DNA of 64,000 nt from CAVRQM01 sp963822705 (GTDB lineage: Bacteria > Pseudomonadota > Alphaproteobacteria > Acetobacterales > Acetobacteraceae). Shown here piece after piece: positions 29,423 to 38,362 of the stretch. The notes below the pieces were generated by a model. The model was given only the letters and a program-made list of their open reading frames with translations, searched no databases and had not been told where the DNA came from. The translations under genes and the position numbers were made by a program. The DNA is taken from contig CAWGIX010000008.1 of assembly GCA_963822705.1 (NCBI GenBank), forward strand, positions 310,001-374,000, in the 5' to 3' direction. Numbering within the stretch: the first letter of the stretch is position 1; each line of letters begins with the position of its first letter.

Positions 29423-29708
29423 GCTCTTCTGCAACGGGCAGCAATGCCCAAAAACCGCTCATCACAGTCCGGTCCGCCCTGTGGATAAGTCTGTGGGAAG
29501 ACGGCTCTCGGCCCTCGCAAATGCTTGTGAGACTTATATTTCAGTCGTGTGCTCACGAAATTGGCATCTCAGCTAAGTGCCTGATCTGTCGCGAAATTTC
29601 ATAACGGACACAGAATTCACTGAAGCGCGACCGCCATCCTGCTGTAACTTAAGGCGAAGATCGCGGCAGGTGGACAACTGCCCTTGAGGGGGCCGCGACA
29701 GCTACAGA
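29423..29708. other. Intergenic region with a single perfect DnaA-box sequence
   Basis: A 286-base, comparatively AT-rich gap between uvrC and the FolM-like SDR. It holds TGTGGATAA at 29480-29488, the reverse complement of the consensus DnaA box TTATCCACA, about 50 bases upstream of uvrC. No gene, tRNA or second perfect box was found. One box alone does not make an origin; it could be chance or a DnaA-regulated promoter. Confidence 0.35.
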
Positions 29709-30488
29709 CTACTCTATCGGCGAATTCCCGCGCGACGGCGCCCACTGCAGGTGCTGTCCCCCGTCCAGCGCCAGCATTTGCCCCGTCAGGGCCGGCAGGG
29801 CAAGGATGGCCAGCACCGCGCGGCCGATCTCGGCTGGCATCGGGCCGTGCCGCAGCGGCACTGACGCAGCCTGCCGCGCGAACTGCTCGGGTGTCTGGCG
29901 GGCACTGGGCAAGGTCGGACCCGGCCCTATGGCGCACACGCGAATGCGCGGCGCCAGCGCCAAGGCCATGCTCTGGGTCAGTGCCCACAATCCTGCCTTG
30001 CTGACCGTGTAGGAGACGAAATGGGGTGTCGGCGACCAGACCCGCTGGTCGAGCATGTTGACCACCACCCCTTCCGCGACCTCCGGCAGGTCGGCGGCAA
30101 AACGCTGTATCAGCACAAACGGTGCGCGCAAGTTCGGCTCGATATGCGCGTCCCAGGATGCCCGCGTGGCATCACCCACCTCGTCGCGCTCAAAGGTACC
30201 GGCGTTGTTGACCAGCACCCCGACCGGCCCGAGCGCCTCAGTTACCGTCGGGAGCAGCGTCTGCGTGGCGGGTTCGTCAGCCAGGTCGCACTGAATCACC
30301 ACGCTCTGCACTCCGCGCGCGCGGATCGCGGCCGCGGTCGCCTCGGCGTCGTCACGGTTGGCGCGGCAATGCACCGCGACCGAGAAACCCGCATCGGCCA
30401 GCGCCGTCACGATCGCCTGCCCGATCCGCCGCCCGCCGCCGGTCACCAGCGCCACGCGCGGGATCGTCGCTGGGATCGCCGCGATCAA
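29709..30488 (-). CDS. SDR-family oxidoreductase, FolM/pteridine-reductase-like
   Basis: A 259-residue short-chain dehydrogenase. The cofactor motif TGGGRRIGQAI has the Arg pair typical of NADPH-dependent pteridine reductases, then NNAG, the catalytic YTVSK, and a GPGPTLPSARQ loop common in alphaproteobacterial FolM-like proteins. Dihydromonapterin or dihydrofolate reduction is therefore plausible. The start is TTG 30488, overlapping the uvrB stop (TTGA), so translation is likely coupled to uvrB. No folate gene is adjacent here. Confidence 0.75.
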   Translation of the reverse strand: MIAAIPATIPRVALVTGGGRRIGQAIVTALADAGFSVAVHCRANRDDAEATAAAIRARGVQSVVIQCDLADEPATQTLLPTVTEALGPVGVLVNNAGTFERDEVGDATRASWDAHIEPNLRAPFVLIQRFAADLPEVAEGVVVNMLDQRVWSPTPHFVSYTVSKAGLWALTQSMALALAPRIRVCAIGPGPTLPSARQTPEQFARQAASVPLRHGPMPAEIGRAVLAILALPALTGQMLALDGGQHLQWAPSRGNSPIE

Positions 30489-32685
30489 GGACCGCGGCGC
30501 GTCAGTCGCCTGCCCCGCCGCGTTCGGGCGGGGTCATAGCCGCCCCCGCCCGGCCCCAGCGGTTCGGGCGTCCGGTCCCGCCGGCTGGGCGGGCGCAGCG
30601 TGGCCGAAGCGGCGGGCGGCGGCTCCAGGCCCAGATCCAGCGCCTCCAGCCGGCGCAGCTCGTCACGCAAGCGTGCCGCTTCCTCGAACTCGAGGTCGGC
30701 CGCCGCCGCGCGCATGCGCTTTTCCAGCTCCGCAATCGAGGATTTCAGATCCTTGCCGACAAACTCGGCAACCTTGCTGTCGGCGACCGGAGCGACCGTG
30801 ACGTAGTCCTGCTCAAAAACGCTTTCGAGCACGCGGCCGATCTGCTTCTTGATCGAAGTCGGCGTGATGCCGTTGGCCTCGTTCCAGGCCCGCTGCTTGT
30901 CGCGCCGGCGCGCGGTCTCCTCGATGGCGAACCGCAGGCTCTTGGTCATGGTGTCGGCATACAGGATCACCCGACCGTCGACGTTGCGAGCGGCGCGGCC
31001 GATGGTCTGCACCAGACTGGTCTGACTGCGCAAAAACCCTTCCTTGTCGGCGTCCAGGATGGCCACCAGCATGCACTCCGGAATGTCGAGCCCCTCGCGG
31101 AGCAGGTTGATCCCGACCAGCACATCGAAAACGCCCAAGCGAAGGTCGCGAATGATCTCGATCCGCTCCAGGGTGTCCACGTCGGAATGCAGGTAACGCA
31201 CTTTTACGCCGTGCTCCGTAAGGTATCCGTCAAGTCCTCGGCCATGCGCTTGGTCAGCACGGTTACCAGCACACGCCCGCCCTTCTGGGCGGTAAGGCGG
31301 ATCTCTCCGAGCAGATCGTCCACCTGCCGCTCCACCGGGCGAACGTCGGTTACCGGGTCGATCAGGCCGGTCGGGCGGATCACCTGCTCGGCGAACACGC
31401 CCTGCGTGCGTTCCATCTCCCATGGGCCGGGCGTAGCCGAGACGAACAGCGTCTGCGGCCGAAAACGCTCCCACTCCTCGAATTTCAGCGGCCTGTTGTC
31501 CATGCAGGAGGGCAGCCGGAAACCAAACTCGGAAAGGATCGATTTGCGCGCATGGTCGCCGCGTTCCATGCCGCCCACCTGCGGCACCGTCACGTGGCTT
31601 TCGTCGACGATCAGCATAGCGTTTTCGGGAAGGTACTCGAACAGGGTGGGCGGCGGCTCGCCCGGCTTGCGGCCGGAAAGGTAGCGCGAATAGTTTTCGA
31701 TCGACTTGCAGCTTCCGGTCGTCTCAATCATTTCTAAGTCGAAAGTCGTGCGCTGCTGCAACCGCTCCGCCTCCAGCAGCTTACCTTCAGCCATGAACTG
31801 CGCCAGCCGTTCCTTTAGCTCAATCTTGATATCGGCAACGGCCTGGGCCAGCGTCGGTCGCGGCGTGACGTAGTGGCTGTTGGCATAGACCGTCACCTCG
31901 CCAAGCGTGGCGGTGACTTCGCCGGTCAGCGGGTCGAACTCGCTGATCGCGTCAATCTCGTCACCGAACAGGCTGATGCGCCAGGCGCGGTCCTCGTAGT
32001 GGCTCGGGAAGACATCGACTACCTCGCCACGCAACCGGAACGTGCCGCGCTGGAACGAAGCGTCGTTGCGGCGGTACTGCAGTTCTACGAGCGCCCGGGC
32101 CAGCGCATCGCGATCGATGCGGCCGCCCAGCTGCAGTTTCACCACCATTTTGGCATAGGTCTCGACCGAGCCGATGCCGTAGATGCAGGATACCGAGGCC
32201 ACGATCACGGTGTCGCCACGCTCCAGCACCGACTGCGTCGCAGCATGGCGCATGCGGTCGATCTGTTCGTTGATCTGCGAGTCCTTTTCGATATACGTGT
32301 CCGTGCGCGGCACGTACGCTTCGGGCTGGTAATAATCGTAGTAGCTGACAAAATATTCCACCGCGTTGTCGGGGAAGAAGCCCTTCATCTCGCCATATAG
32401 CTGTGCGGCCAGCGTCTTGTTGGGCGCCAGAATCAGGGTCGGGCGCTGCACCGCCTCGATCACTTTCGCCATGGTGAAAGTCTTGCCCGAGCCGGTGACG
32501 CCCAGCAGTACCTGGTCCCGTTCCCCGCCCCGCACGCCCGCCACCAACTCTTCTATAGCGGTCGGCTGGTCGCCGGCCGGCTGGTAGTCGGAGGCCACGC
32601 GCAGGGGTCGCGACAGCGATTTTGCGGGCTGCCTTTCGGGGATGAACAAGACCGGTGCAGAGGGGCGCGTGAGGACCTGGGACAT
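30485..32685 (-). CDS. uvrB: Excinuclease ABC subunit B (UvrB), frameshifted at about 31226
   Basis: The N-terminal part has Walker A GVTGSGKTFT, the beta-hairpin region YYDYYQPEAYVP, and helicase motifs (VDESHVTVPQ, FVSATPGPWE). The frame breaks just after TKRMAEDLT. Adding one base (probably a T near 31226) joins YLTEHGVKVRYLHSDVDT, REGLDIPE and QTIGRAARN, then the C-terminal UVR motif near LEFEEAARLRDELRRLE. Corrected length is about 733 residues. It is the DNA-loading helicase of nucleotide excision repair. Its stop overlaps the SDR start. Confidence 0.92.
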
Positions 32686-32746
32686 GGACGGAAGATGGGC
32701 TTGCGCGAGCCGGACGACTAGCCTGGCTTTGGCGTGGCTTTTTGCC

Positions 32747-32760
32747 GCAAGCTAGCTTGC
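32747..32760. promoter_or_regulatory. 14-base perfect palindrome upstream of uvrB, possible operator
   Basis: GCAAGCTAGCTTGC is a perfect palindrome 62 bases before the uvrB start, flanked by further CTAG copies (GACTAGCC at about 32716 and TTGCTAGCC directly after). Position and symmetry suit a repressor site. It does not match the alphaproteobacterial LexA site GTTC-N7-GTTC, so the regulator is unknown. Confidence 0.3.
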
Positions 32761-32865
32761 TAGCCAGATAGGGAAATCACGTATGCTGGAATTGGGACTC
32801 TGGAGCCAAAATCGCCTGAGCGCGTTGCCGGGACGGGGAGCGACGTGGCATCGCGATCCTCTGAG

Positions 32866-32879
32866 CCTGCCCGGGCAGG
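32866..32879 (-). terminator. GC-rich palindrome at the end of the sugar operon
   Basis: CCTGCCCGGGCAGG is a perfect 14-base palindrome 15-28 bases downstream of the last gene of the long minus-strand operon. A shorter GCCTG/CAGGC inverted pair overlaps that gene's stop. It could fold as a terminator stem, but with no loop and no T run it could also be a protein-binding site. Confidence 0.35.
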
Positions 32880-32893
32880 TGCCTGTTCGAACA

Positions 32894-33949
32894 TCAGGCT
32901 AGTCCCAGCAACCTGCGTGTGGTCTCGCGGTCCGCGCCGGTGCCGGCGAAATCGTCAAACACCTTGTCGGTGACGGGGATGATGTGTCGGGCGATGAACG
33001 GCGCGCCGCGGCGAGCTGCCTCTTCCGGCTCCATCAGGCAGTCCTCCCACTCGTACACCGCCCAGCCATCAAAATCGTATTCGGCAAATTTAGAAAAGAT
33101 CGCCCCAAAATTCACCTGCCCATCCCCCAGCGAGCGGTCCCGAGCCGCCCGCTTCAGCCAGGACTGGTAGCCGGAGAACATGCCCTGCCGTCCGGTGGGA
33201 TTGAATTCCGCGTCCTTAACGTGAAACATTTTTATACGGTCGCGGAAGATGTCGATGAAGGCCAGGTAGTCCAAACCCTGTTTGATGAAGTGGCTGGCAT
33301 CATAGTTGATGCAGCATCGCTGGTGACCGCCCACCCGATCCAAAAACATCTCGAACGTGGCGCCGTCGAACAGATCTTCGGACGGATGCAGCTCGAAGCA
33401 CAGATCGATGCCGTGCTCGTCGAAATGGTCCAAAATCGGCAGCCACAGCCGGGCCAGTTCCCCAAAAGCCTCGTCGATCAGCGTCGGCGGACGCTGCGGC
33501 CAGGGGTAGACGAACGGCCAAGCCAGTGAACCGGAGAACGTCACGTGCGCCGAATGGCCGAACCGGCGCGAGGCGACCGCACCCTTTTTCACCTGGTCGA
33601 TCGCCCATGCCTGCTGCTCCTTCGGCTTCCCGCGCAGACGTTCGGGCGCGAACCCATCGAGCTGCGCAGCGTAGGCGGGGTGCACTGCGACGAGCTGGCC
33701 CTGGATGTGCGTGGACAATTCGGTGACCACCAGTCCGCGGTCGGCCAGCATGGACTGCATGTCGTCGCAATACGCTTGGCTCTCCGCCGCCGTGTCGAGG
33801 TCGAAGAACTGACGGGTCAGGGTGGGAATTTGCACACCCTTGTAGCCAAACCCTGCGGCCCAGCCGGCGATATCCGGCAGGTTGTCGAACGGTTTCTTGT
33901 CACCCACGAACTGGGCCAGAAACAAGGCGGGGCCTTTCATCGTCTTCAT
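32894..33949 (-). CDS. Sugar phosphate isomerase/epimerase-like TIM-barrel protein
   Basis: A 351-residue xylose-isomerase-like TIM barrel (AP endonuclease family 2 fold). Metal-site-type segments are FELHPSEDLFDG, INYDASHFIKQGLDY and KMFHVKDAEF, with a Glu in VYEWEDCLME; these supply the Glu/Asp/His ligands expected for a divalent metal. The product could be an isomerase, epimerase or dehydratase of a free sugar or sugar acid. It is the last gene of the operon, ten bases after the SDR. Substrate inferred only from neighbours. Confidence 0.82.
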   Translation of the reverse strand: MKTMKGPALFLAQFVGDKKPFDNLPDIAGWAAGFGYKGVQIPTLTRQFFDLDTAAESQAYCDDMQSMLADRGLVVTELSTHIQGQLVAVHPAYAAQLDGFAPERLRGKPKEQQAWAIDQVKKGAVASRRFGHSAHVTFSGSLAWPFVYPWPQRPPTLIDEAFGELARLWLPILDHFDEHGIDLCFELHPSEDLFDGATFEMFLDRVGGHQRCCINYDASHFIKQGLDYLAFIDIFRDRIKMFHVKDAEFNPTGRQGMFSGYQSWLKRAARDRSLGDGQVNFGAIFSKFAEYDFDGWAVYEWEDCLMEPEEAARRGAPFIARHIIPVTDKVFDDFAGTGADRETTRRLLGLA

Positions 33950-33959
33950 GCACGTCCCC

Positions 33960-34754
33960 CTATGATGGCGCGCCCACCACCCGTTGTTCGTAGTCCACCA
34001 GCGCGCCGGTCATCACTCCGGCGTTGTCCGACAGCAGGAACGCGGCAAGGTCGGCCACTTCGTCCACCCGGATCAGCCGGCCGAACGGGCGCGTGCGGTT
34101 GGCCTCCTCCAGCCAGCGCTTGCCGTACGGCGAGGTCTTTTCCTGCACCACATGCTCGGCCGGCGTATCAGCCCAGCCGAGATTGATGCCGTTGACACGG
34201 ATACGATCGGATTTGAGCGTGTTGGCCGCGTTGCGCGTCAGCGTGGCCATCGCGCCCTTGGTCGCCGAATAGACGGCCAGTTCGGGCGTGCCGCAATGCG
34301 CGTTCATGGACAGGATGTTGACCATCGAGCCGCCCTTGCCCGCTTCACGCATCATGCGGGCGGCCGCCTGCATCAGCAGAAACGGTGCGCGCACGTTGGC
34401 GGCGAACAGCGTGTCGATAAATTCCGGCTTGGCGTCGAGCAAGCCGCCGCGCTCGGTGTTCGCACCGCAATTGGCCAGGCAATCCACCCGGCCGAACTTT
34501 TGGCGGCACGCATCCGCAATGCGCTCCGCCGCACCCGCGTCGCCCAGATCGGCAGCGACGAACACTGCCCCGGCTCCCTGCCCCTCCAGTGCGTGCGCCA
34601 CCGCTTCGCCGCGCTCGCGGTTGCGCCCGGTCACCACCACGCCCGCCCCACCCCAAGAGACGATGCGATGCGCAATGGCCTCGCCGATGCCCTGAGTTGA
34701 GCCGGTGACGATTGCAATTTTGCCTGACAGGTCGCCTTGCAGCGGCCGTGTCAT
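33960..34754 (-). CDS. SDR-family oxidoreductase in sugar operon
   Basis: A 264-residue short-chain dehydrogenase with TGSTQGIGEAI for NAD(P), a variant N-A-G string LANCGANTERGG, the catalytic YSATKGAMA and INLGWADTPAEH. ATG 34754 overlaps the DUF4432 stop (ATGA). The setting suggests oxidation of a sugar, sugar alcohol or keto-intermediate of the imported carbohydrate. Confidence 0.85.
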   Translation of the reverse strand: MTRPLQGDLSGKIAIVTGSTQGIGEAIAHRIVSWGGAGVVVTGRNRERGEAVAHALEGQGAGAVFVAADLGDAGAAERIADACRQKFGRVDCLANCGANTERGGLLDAKPEFIDTLFAANVRAPFLLMQAAARMMREAGKGGSMVNILSMNAHCGTPELAVYSATKGAMATLTRNAANTLKSDRIRVNGINLGWADTPAEHVVQEKTSPYGKRWLEEANRTRPFGRLIRVDEVADLAAFLLSDNAGVMTGALVDYEQRVVGAPS

Positions 34755-35920
34755 GCCAGGCTCTCCAGATTGCCGGTCGGCGCAGGGAAATCATCGGCGG
34801 GCTGCGGTCCCGCTGCGCGCACGCGCGCCTCGGCGTCGGCGATCGCCGCGGCGCCGTCAAGGATCGATAGCCGCACGGTGTAATCGCGATACTCGCCGTG
34901 CTCCAATTCGATCAGCTCGCCGCGCCGCCGCGCAAACGCATTGCCGCCAATATGATTGGTCCCGGGCTCGATCCCCATGGCGTACAGCCCGGCCTGAAAA
35001 CATTGCCACTGCAGATGGCACGGCAACTCAGCCTTTCGCGTCTCCAGCAGCACCCCGAAACCGAGCCGATCATTGACCACCGCTACCGGCACGATCCCGT
35101 CGGGCCCCGGCGCCATGCGATGCTCCCACGCCTGCTCCACGAACGGGCTTTTGGGCGCGGGGCAAATGCGATAGCCGACGCCCTGATGGCGCAAATTCTC
35201 GCCGTGCGATGCCCAACTGGCCTCCGCTACCGGGGCGAGATAGCGGCTACCCTCGGCTATGACGGGATATCCGACATTGACGTGATACAGCAGCATGTGC
35301 GGCGTGCGAAAAAATCCGGCATTGGTGACGCGGTCGCGGATCGTGATGGTGCTGCCGCCGACCATCGCCTCGATGCGCCGATGCAGCACAAGGTTTTCGC
35401 CGAACATGGCCGCCTGGCGTATCTCGGCCTCGCAGAACAGCGTGCATTCGTCGCCGTCCCACGCCTCGCCATATCCCAGCAGCTTTCCCGGCGCGTTGGC
35501 GATACGTCCGTGCAGCCCGTACTCCATGGTCTTGCGCGCTGGATAATTGTACTGCGCGGCGGTGTCGCTCTCCATGAAGCCAAAATGATCCAGCCCGCAG
35601 GTCGCCAGCAGGCCGGAGAACGAGCGCAGCCATCCGAGCCCGCCCTCGCCGTCATGCTCGGTCAGCCCCGGATGGCGCACCCCGGTGGGCGACTGCCAGC
35701 CGACGGCCCTTGCATTATGCTCGCAGTCATGAATGTCGAACGCGCGATCCGGCAGCACGGTGAATCGCAGGCCGCTGCCGGTGCGGAACTCCAGCACGCG
35801 GACACCCCGCGCGGCGCCATCCTCGTAGGCGAGCAGCTGGACTCCGGCAAACTGCTCCGATCGGCCCGCGCATGCGGCCATTTCCCGACGGCTCATGGCC
35901 CGCCCGTACAGCTGGACCAC
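34751..35920 (-). CDS. DUF4432 aldose-epimerase-like protein
   Basis: A 389-residue protein of the galactose-mutarotase-like superfamily. Recognisable are the start VQLYGRAMSRREMAA, VLPDRAFDIHDCEHN, LLATCGLDHFG, LLYHVNVGYPVI and GIEPGTNHIGGN. DUF4432 proteins are found in sugar catabolic clusters and probably equilibrate or modify sugar anomers. GTG 35920 starts two bases after the upstream stop, and the end overlaps the SDR start. Confidence 0.8.
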   Translation of the reverse strand: MVQLYGRAMSRREMAACAGRSEQFAGVQLLAYEDGAARGVRVLEFRTGSGLRFTVLPDRAFDIHDCEHNARAVGWQSPTGVRHPGLTEHDGEGGLGWLRSFSGLLATCGLDHFGFMESDTAAQYNYPARKTMEYGLHGRIANAPGKLLGYGEAWDGDECTLFCEAEIRQAAMFGENLVLHRRIEAMVGGSTITIRDRVTNAGFFRTPHMLLYHVNVGYPVIAEGSRYLAPVAEASWASHGENLRHQGVGYRICPAPKSPFVEQAWEHRMAPGPDGIVPVAVVNDRLGFGVLLETRKAELPCHLQWQCFQAGLYAMGIEPGTNHIGGNAFARRRGELIELEHGEYRDYTVRLSILDGAAAIADAEARVRAAGPQPADDFPAPTGNLESLA

Positions 35921-35922
35921 GG

Positions 35923-36830
35923 TCAGACTCCGTTGGCGCGCAACTTGCCGTCGATGAATTTTTTGGCTCGCGGCACGTCGCTTTCGTCCAGATGTTCGAT
36001 GATAAGCGGAATGTTCGGGTGTTTGCGCGAGAGCCGCACGAGATAGTCGTCGTAGTCGAGCGAACCCAGCCCCGGCGCCGGCAGCTCGATTGCCCCAACT
36101 CCGCGGAAGCTGTGCGCCTCGGACGCGTCGATGTCGGCGTGCTTCTCCGTCGTATCGCCTCCCGAGCGCTTGACGTCCTTGGCATGAGCAATCCGGATCT
36201 TGTCAGCCAGAGTGTCAAAGATCCTTTTCAGATACCGTTCATGTCGTCGATGTTGTGGTCCTCAAAGTAATTGGTGGGATCCATCAGGAGCCCGAGGCCC
36301 GGATGGTCCACCTCGGCGAACATCCGCACCGTCTCCTCCACCGACCCCACCACATTATTGACATAGGTCTCCAGCAAAAACACCGCCCCGTGATCGTAGG
36401 CGATCTGCGCCAGTTCGCAGATGATGCCGCGACACTCGTCAAACCCTTCCTCGGTCTTGTTGCGCGGGTGCGCTACCCAGTCGCTCTCGGCGTCAAAGGT
36501 CCCGGTCTCGCTGATCACGTAGGCGGTACCGAAGTCGCGTGCGTTGCGGATGATGGCGCGCAGCATGTCCAGCCTGCGCTTCCGCTCGGCCGGGTCGGGA
36601 TGCACGATATTGGTGTAGCCGGACAGCGTGCACACCGGCAGGTCGTGATCGCGGAACGTTTCGCGCACGCGCTTGGCTTTGTCGGGGGTGATCGACTCCG
36701 GGGTGGAAAAATCCATGTCCTTGAACGCTAGGTCGAGTTGCACCGTATTGAAGCCCAGCGCGCGGATCTTTTGCGCCTGCTCCTCCAGCGTGTATGGAAA
36801 ATAGCCGTTGAAGATGCCTACCTGGATCAT
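35923..36830 (-). CDS. Sugar phosphate isomerase/epimerase-like TIM-barrel protein (frameshifted at about 36232)
   Basis: AGGAAG precedes ATG 36830. The first frame (MIQVGIFNGYFPYTLEEQAQ, then MDPTNYFEDHNIDDMNGI) stops at a false TGA. Adding one base near 36232 continues into LKRIFDTLADKIRIAHAKDV, IELPAPGLGSLDYDDY and IEHLDESDVPRAKKFIDGKL. The corrected protein is about 302 residues. ETYVNNVVGSVEET, MDPTNYF, AHAKD and IEHL supply likely metal ligands. In D-apionate degradation a family member acts as 3-oxo-isoapionate decarboxylase; this protein is a candidate, unproven. Confidence 0.8.
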
Positions 36831-36842
36831 CGCGCTTCCTCG

Positions 36843-37940
36843 TCAGGTTTCGATTTCCGACAACGCCACCTCCCGCCGCTCTCGCATGGAGCGGTAGGCC
36901 GCATCGACCAGCGCCATGGTGCGGACATTATCCGCGCCGTCCAACGTTGGCGCGGTGCCCGTCGCGACGGCGTATTGCAGCTGCTCCATCACACCGGCAA
37001 AAGCCTGCGGGAACCAGCGTGTATCCCAGGTCGGCTGCACCCATTTGCCCGCAGTCGCCTTGCGCGAGACATAGCGCAGGGTCGACGGGCTGCCATGCGG
37101 ATAGTCGGGCCAGCCGATCGTGCCCTGAGCCACGCCGTCCATCCCTTCGACCCGCCACTTGATGTAGATATCGGAGTTAAACCCTTCTTCGCGCGGCCCG
37201 CTCCAGACATCCTCCATCGACACGGCCAGGGCGCCGGACGGAAAGCGCAGCGTGGACACGGCAATACCGTCGCAATGGGCAAAATCGGTGCGCGGATCGG
37301 GCCGGGCCGTGGTGCTGATGGCCACCGGATCGCCCAGCAGAAAGCGCAGCACGTCCAGATGATGGATGCCCATGTTCAAAATCGTCAGCCGGTCATAGTC
37401 GCGTAAAAACGGCTGCCAATGTGGAATGGCCCGCATCTCTATGGTAGCCAGCACCGGCACGCCCAGCGCGCCGCGATCGAGAATCTGTTTCAACACTCGC
37501 ATGGACTGGTCGAACCGCATGTTCTGGTTCACCGACAGGATTTTTCCCGCCGCGCGTGCGTCGGCGACCAGTTGCGCCGCTTCGCGGGCATTCATCGCCA
37601 GCGGCTTTTGCGCGAGAATGGCCGCGAATATGCGGTTGCGCGAGTGCGACCGGATCAGCGCCGGTTGCTGATCCGGCGGAAAGGCGATGTCCAAAATCTC
37701 GACCCCAGCATCCTCGATCAGCGCCTGCGGCGTGTCGTGCACGCGGGCAATGTTCCAGCGCTTTGCCACCTCCGCCGCATGGGACGGCGTGCGCGAGGCG
37801 ATGGCGACCACGGGAAATCCCGCCTCGGCATAGGCGGCAAGCTGGACGTCTGCCATGATGAACCCGGCGCCGATGCAGCCGATGCGACGATCGCGTACAC
37901 GGATCGGCGGATCCGGCTCAAACCCCAGCGCGTCCGCCAT
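36843..37940 (-). CDS. Gfo/Idh/MocA family oxidoreductase
   Basis: A 365-residue NAD(P)-dependent sugar dehydrogenase. The Rossmann motif is IGCIGAGFIMADVQL, the catalytic-Lys motif is AQKPLAMN and the dimer-sheet domain contains LNMGIHHLDVLRFLLG. ATG 37940 is preceded by GGGGGAA; the frame opens further upstream without homology. It lies 13 bases before the TIM-barrel gene. Distinct from the second Gfo/Idh/MocA protein at 46893, so the two probably act on different steps. Confidence 0.87.
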   Translation of the reverse strand: MADALGFEPDPPIRVRDRRIGCIGAGFIMADVQLAAYAEAGFPVVAIASRTPSHAAEVAKRWNIARVHDTPQALIEDAGVEILDIAFPPDQQPALIRSHSRNRIFAAILAQKPLAMNAREAAQLVADARAAGKILSVNQNMRFDQSMRVLKQILDRGALGVPVLATIEMRAIPHWQPFLRDYDRLTILNMGIHHLDVLRFLLGDPVAISTTARPDPRTDFAHCDGIAVSTLRFPSGALAVSMEDVWSGPREEGFNSDIYIKWRVEGMDGVAQGTIGWPDYPHGSPSTLRYVSRKATAGKWVQPTWDTRWFPQAFAGVMEQLQYAVATGTAPTLDGADNVRTMALVDAAYRSMRERREVALSEIET

Positions 37941-38024
37941 GTTTCCCCCACCCCTGCGCCGCTCTACGGCGGCGCCCGCGGTCAATCTAGAACGAATGCG
38001 TGGGGCGGGAAAGCGGCAGGGCGA

Positions 38025-38306
38025 TCAATAACCGTAGTAGCCGTGTGGAGCGTAGCCGTAAGGATATGGATAAGGGGGTGGTGCGCCCCAGGCGTAGCCG
38101 TAGGGCACAAAGGCGAAGCCGATCGGCGGGACAGGAGGTGGATATGGCGGACGGTAATATCGGGGTTCCGGGGTCACGTATTGCTGTTGGTAGCCAAGGC
38201 TGCGGGCAAAATAGCCTTCCCGCGATCTGTCCCCGGCGTTGGCTGGCCAGACTGCGGAAAGGCACGAACCGAGCACAGCAACCGAGAACAGAAAACCCGT
38301 TCGCAC
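38025..38306 (-). CDS. Small secreted Tyr/Pro-rich protein
   Basis: 93 residues from GTG 38306 with GGAGGG upstream. A clear signal peptide (FLFSVAVLGSCLSAVWPANA) is followed by a mature part dominated by Pro, Tyr and Gly, ending YPYGYAPHGYYGY. Low-complexity repeats of PYGY/PPYP type resemble small envelope or matrix proteins. It lies inside the sugar operon (56 bases after the lactonase-like gene, 84 before the dehydrogenase). Function unknown. Confidence 0.6.
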   Translation of the reverse strand: MRTGFLFSVAVLGSCLSAVWPANAGDRSREGYFARSLGYQQQYVTPEPRYYRPPYPPPVPPIGFAFVPYGYAWGAPPPYPYPYGYAPHGYYGY

Positions 38307-38362
38307 AACACCCTCCGATGCGCCGCTTATCAGACTCGCAATGCCTATGCTGATGTGGGGGT

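Noticed and set aside
29423..29708. Replication origin at the DnaA box
   Set aside because: Only one perfect box, no AT-rich unwinding region, and no dnaA, hemE or parAB nearby.
32880..32900. GTTCGAAC near 32885 as a LexA box
   Set aside because: The alphaproteobacterial site needs GTTC-N7-GTTC, and this lies at the wrong end of uvrB's neighbour.
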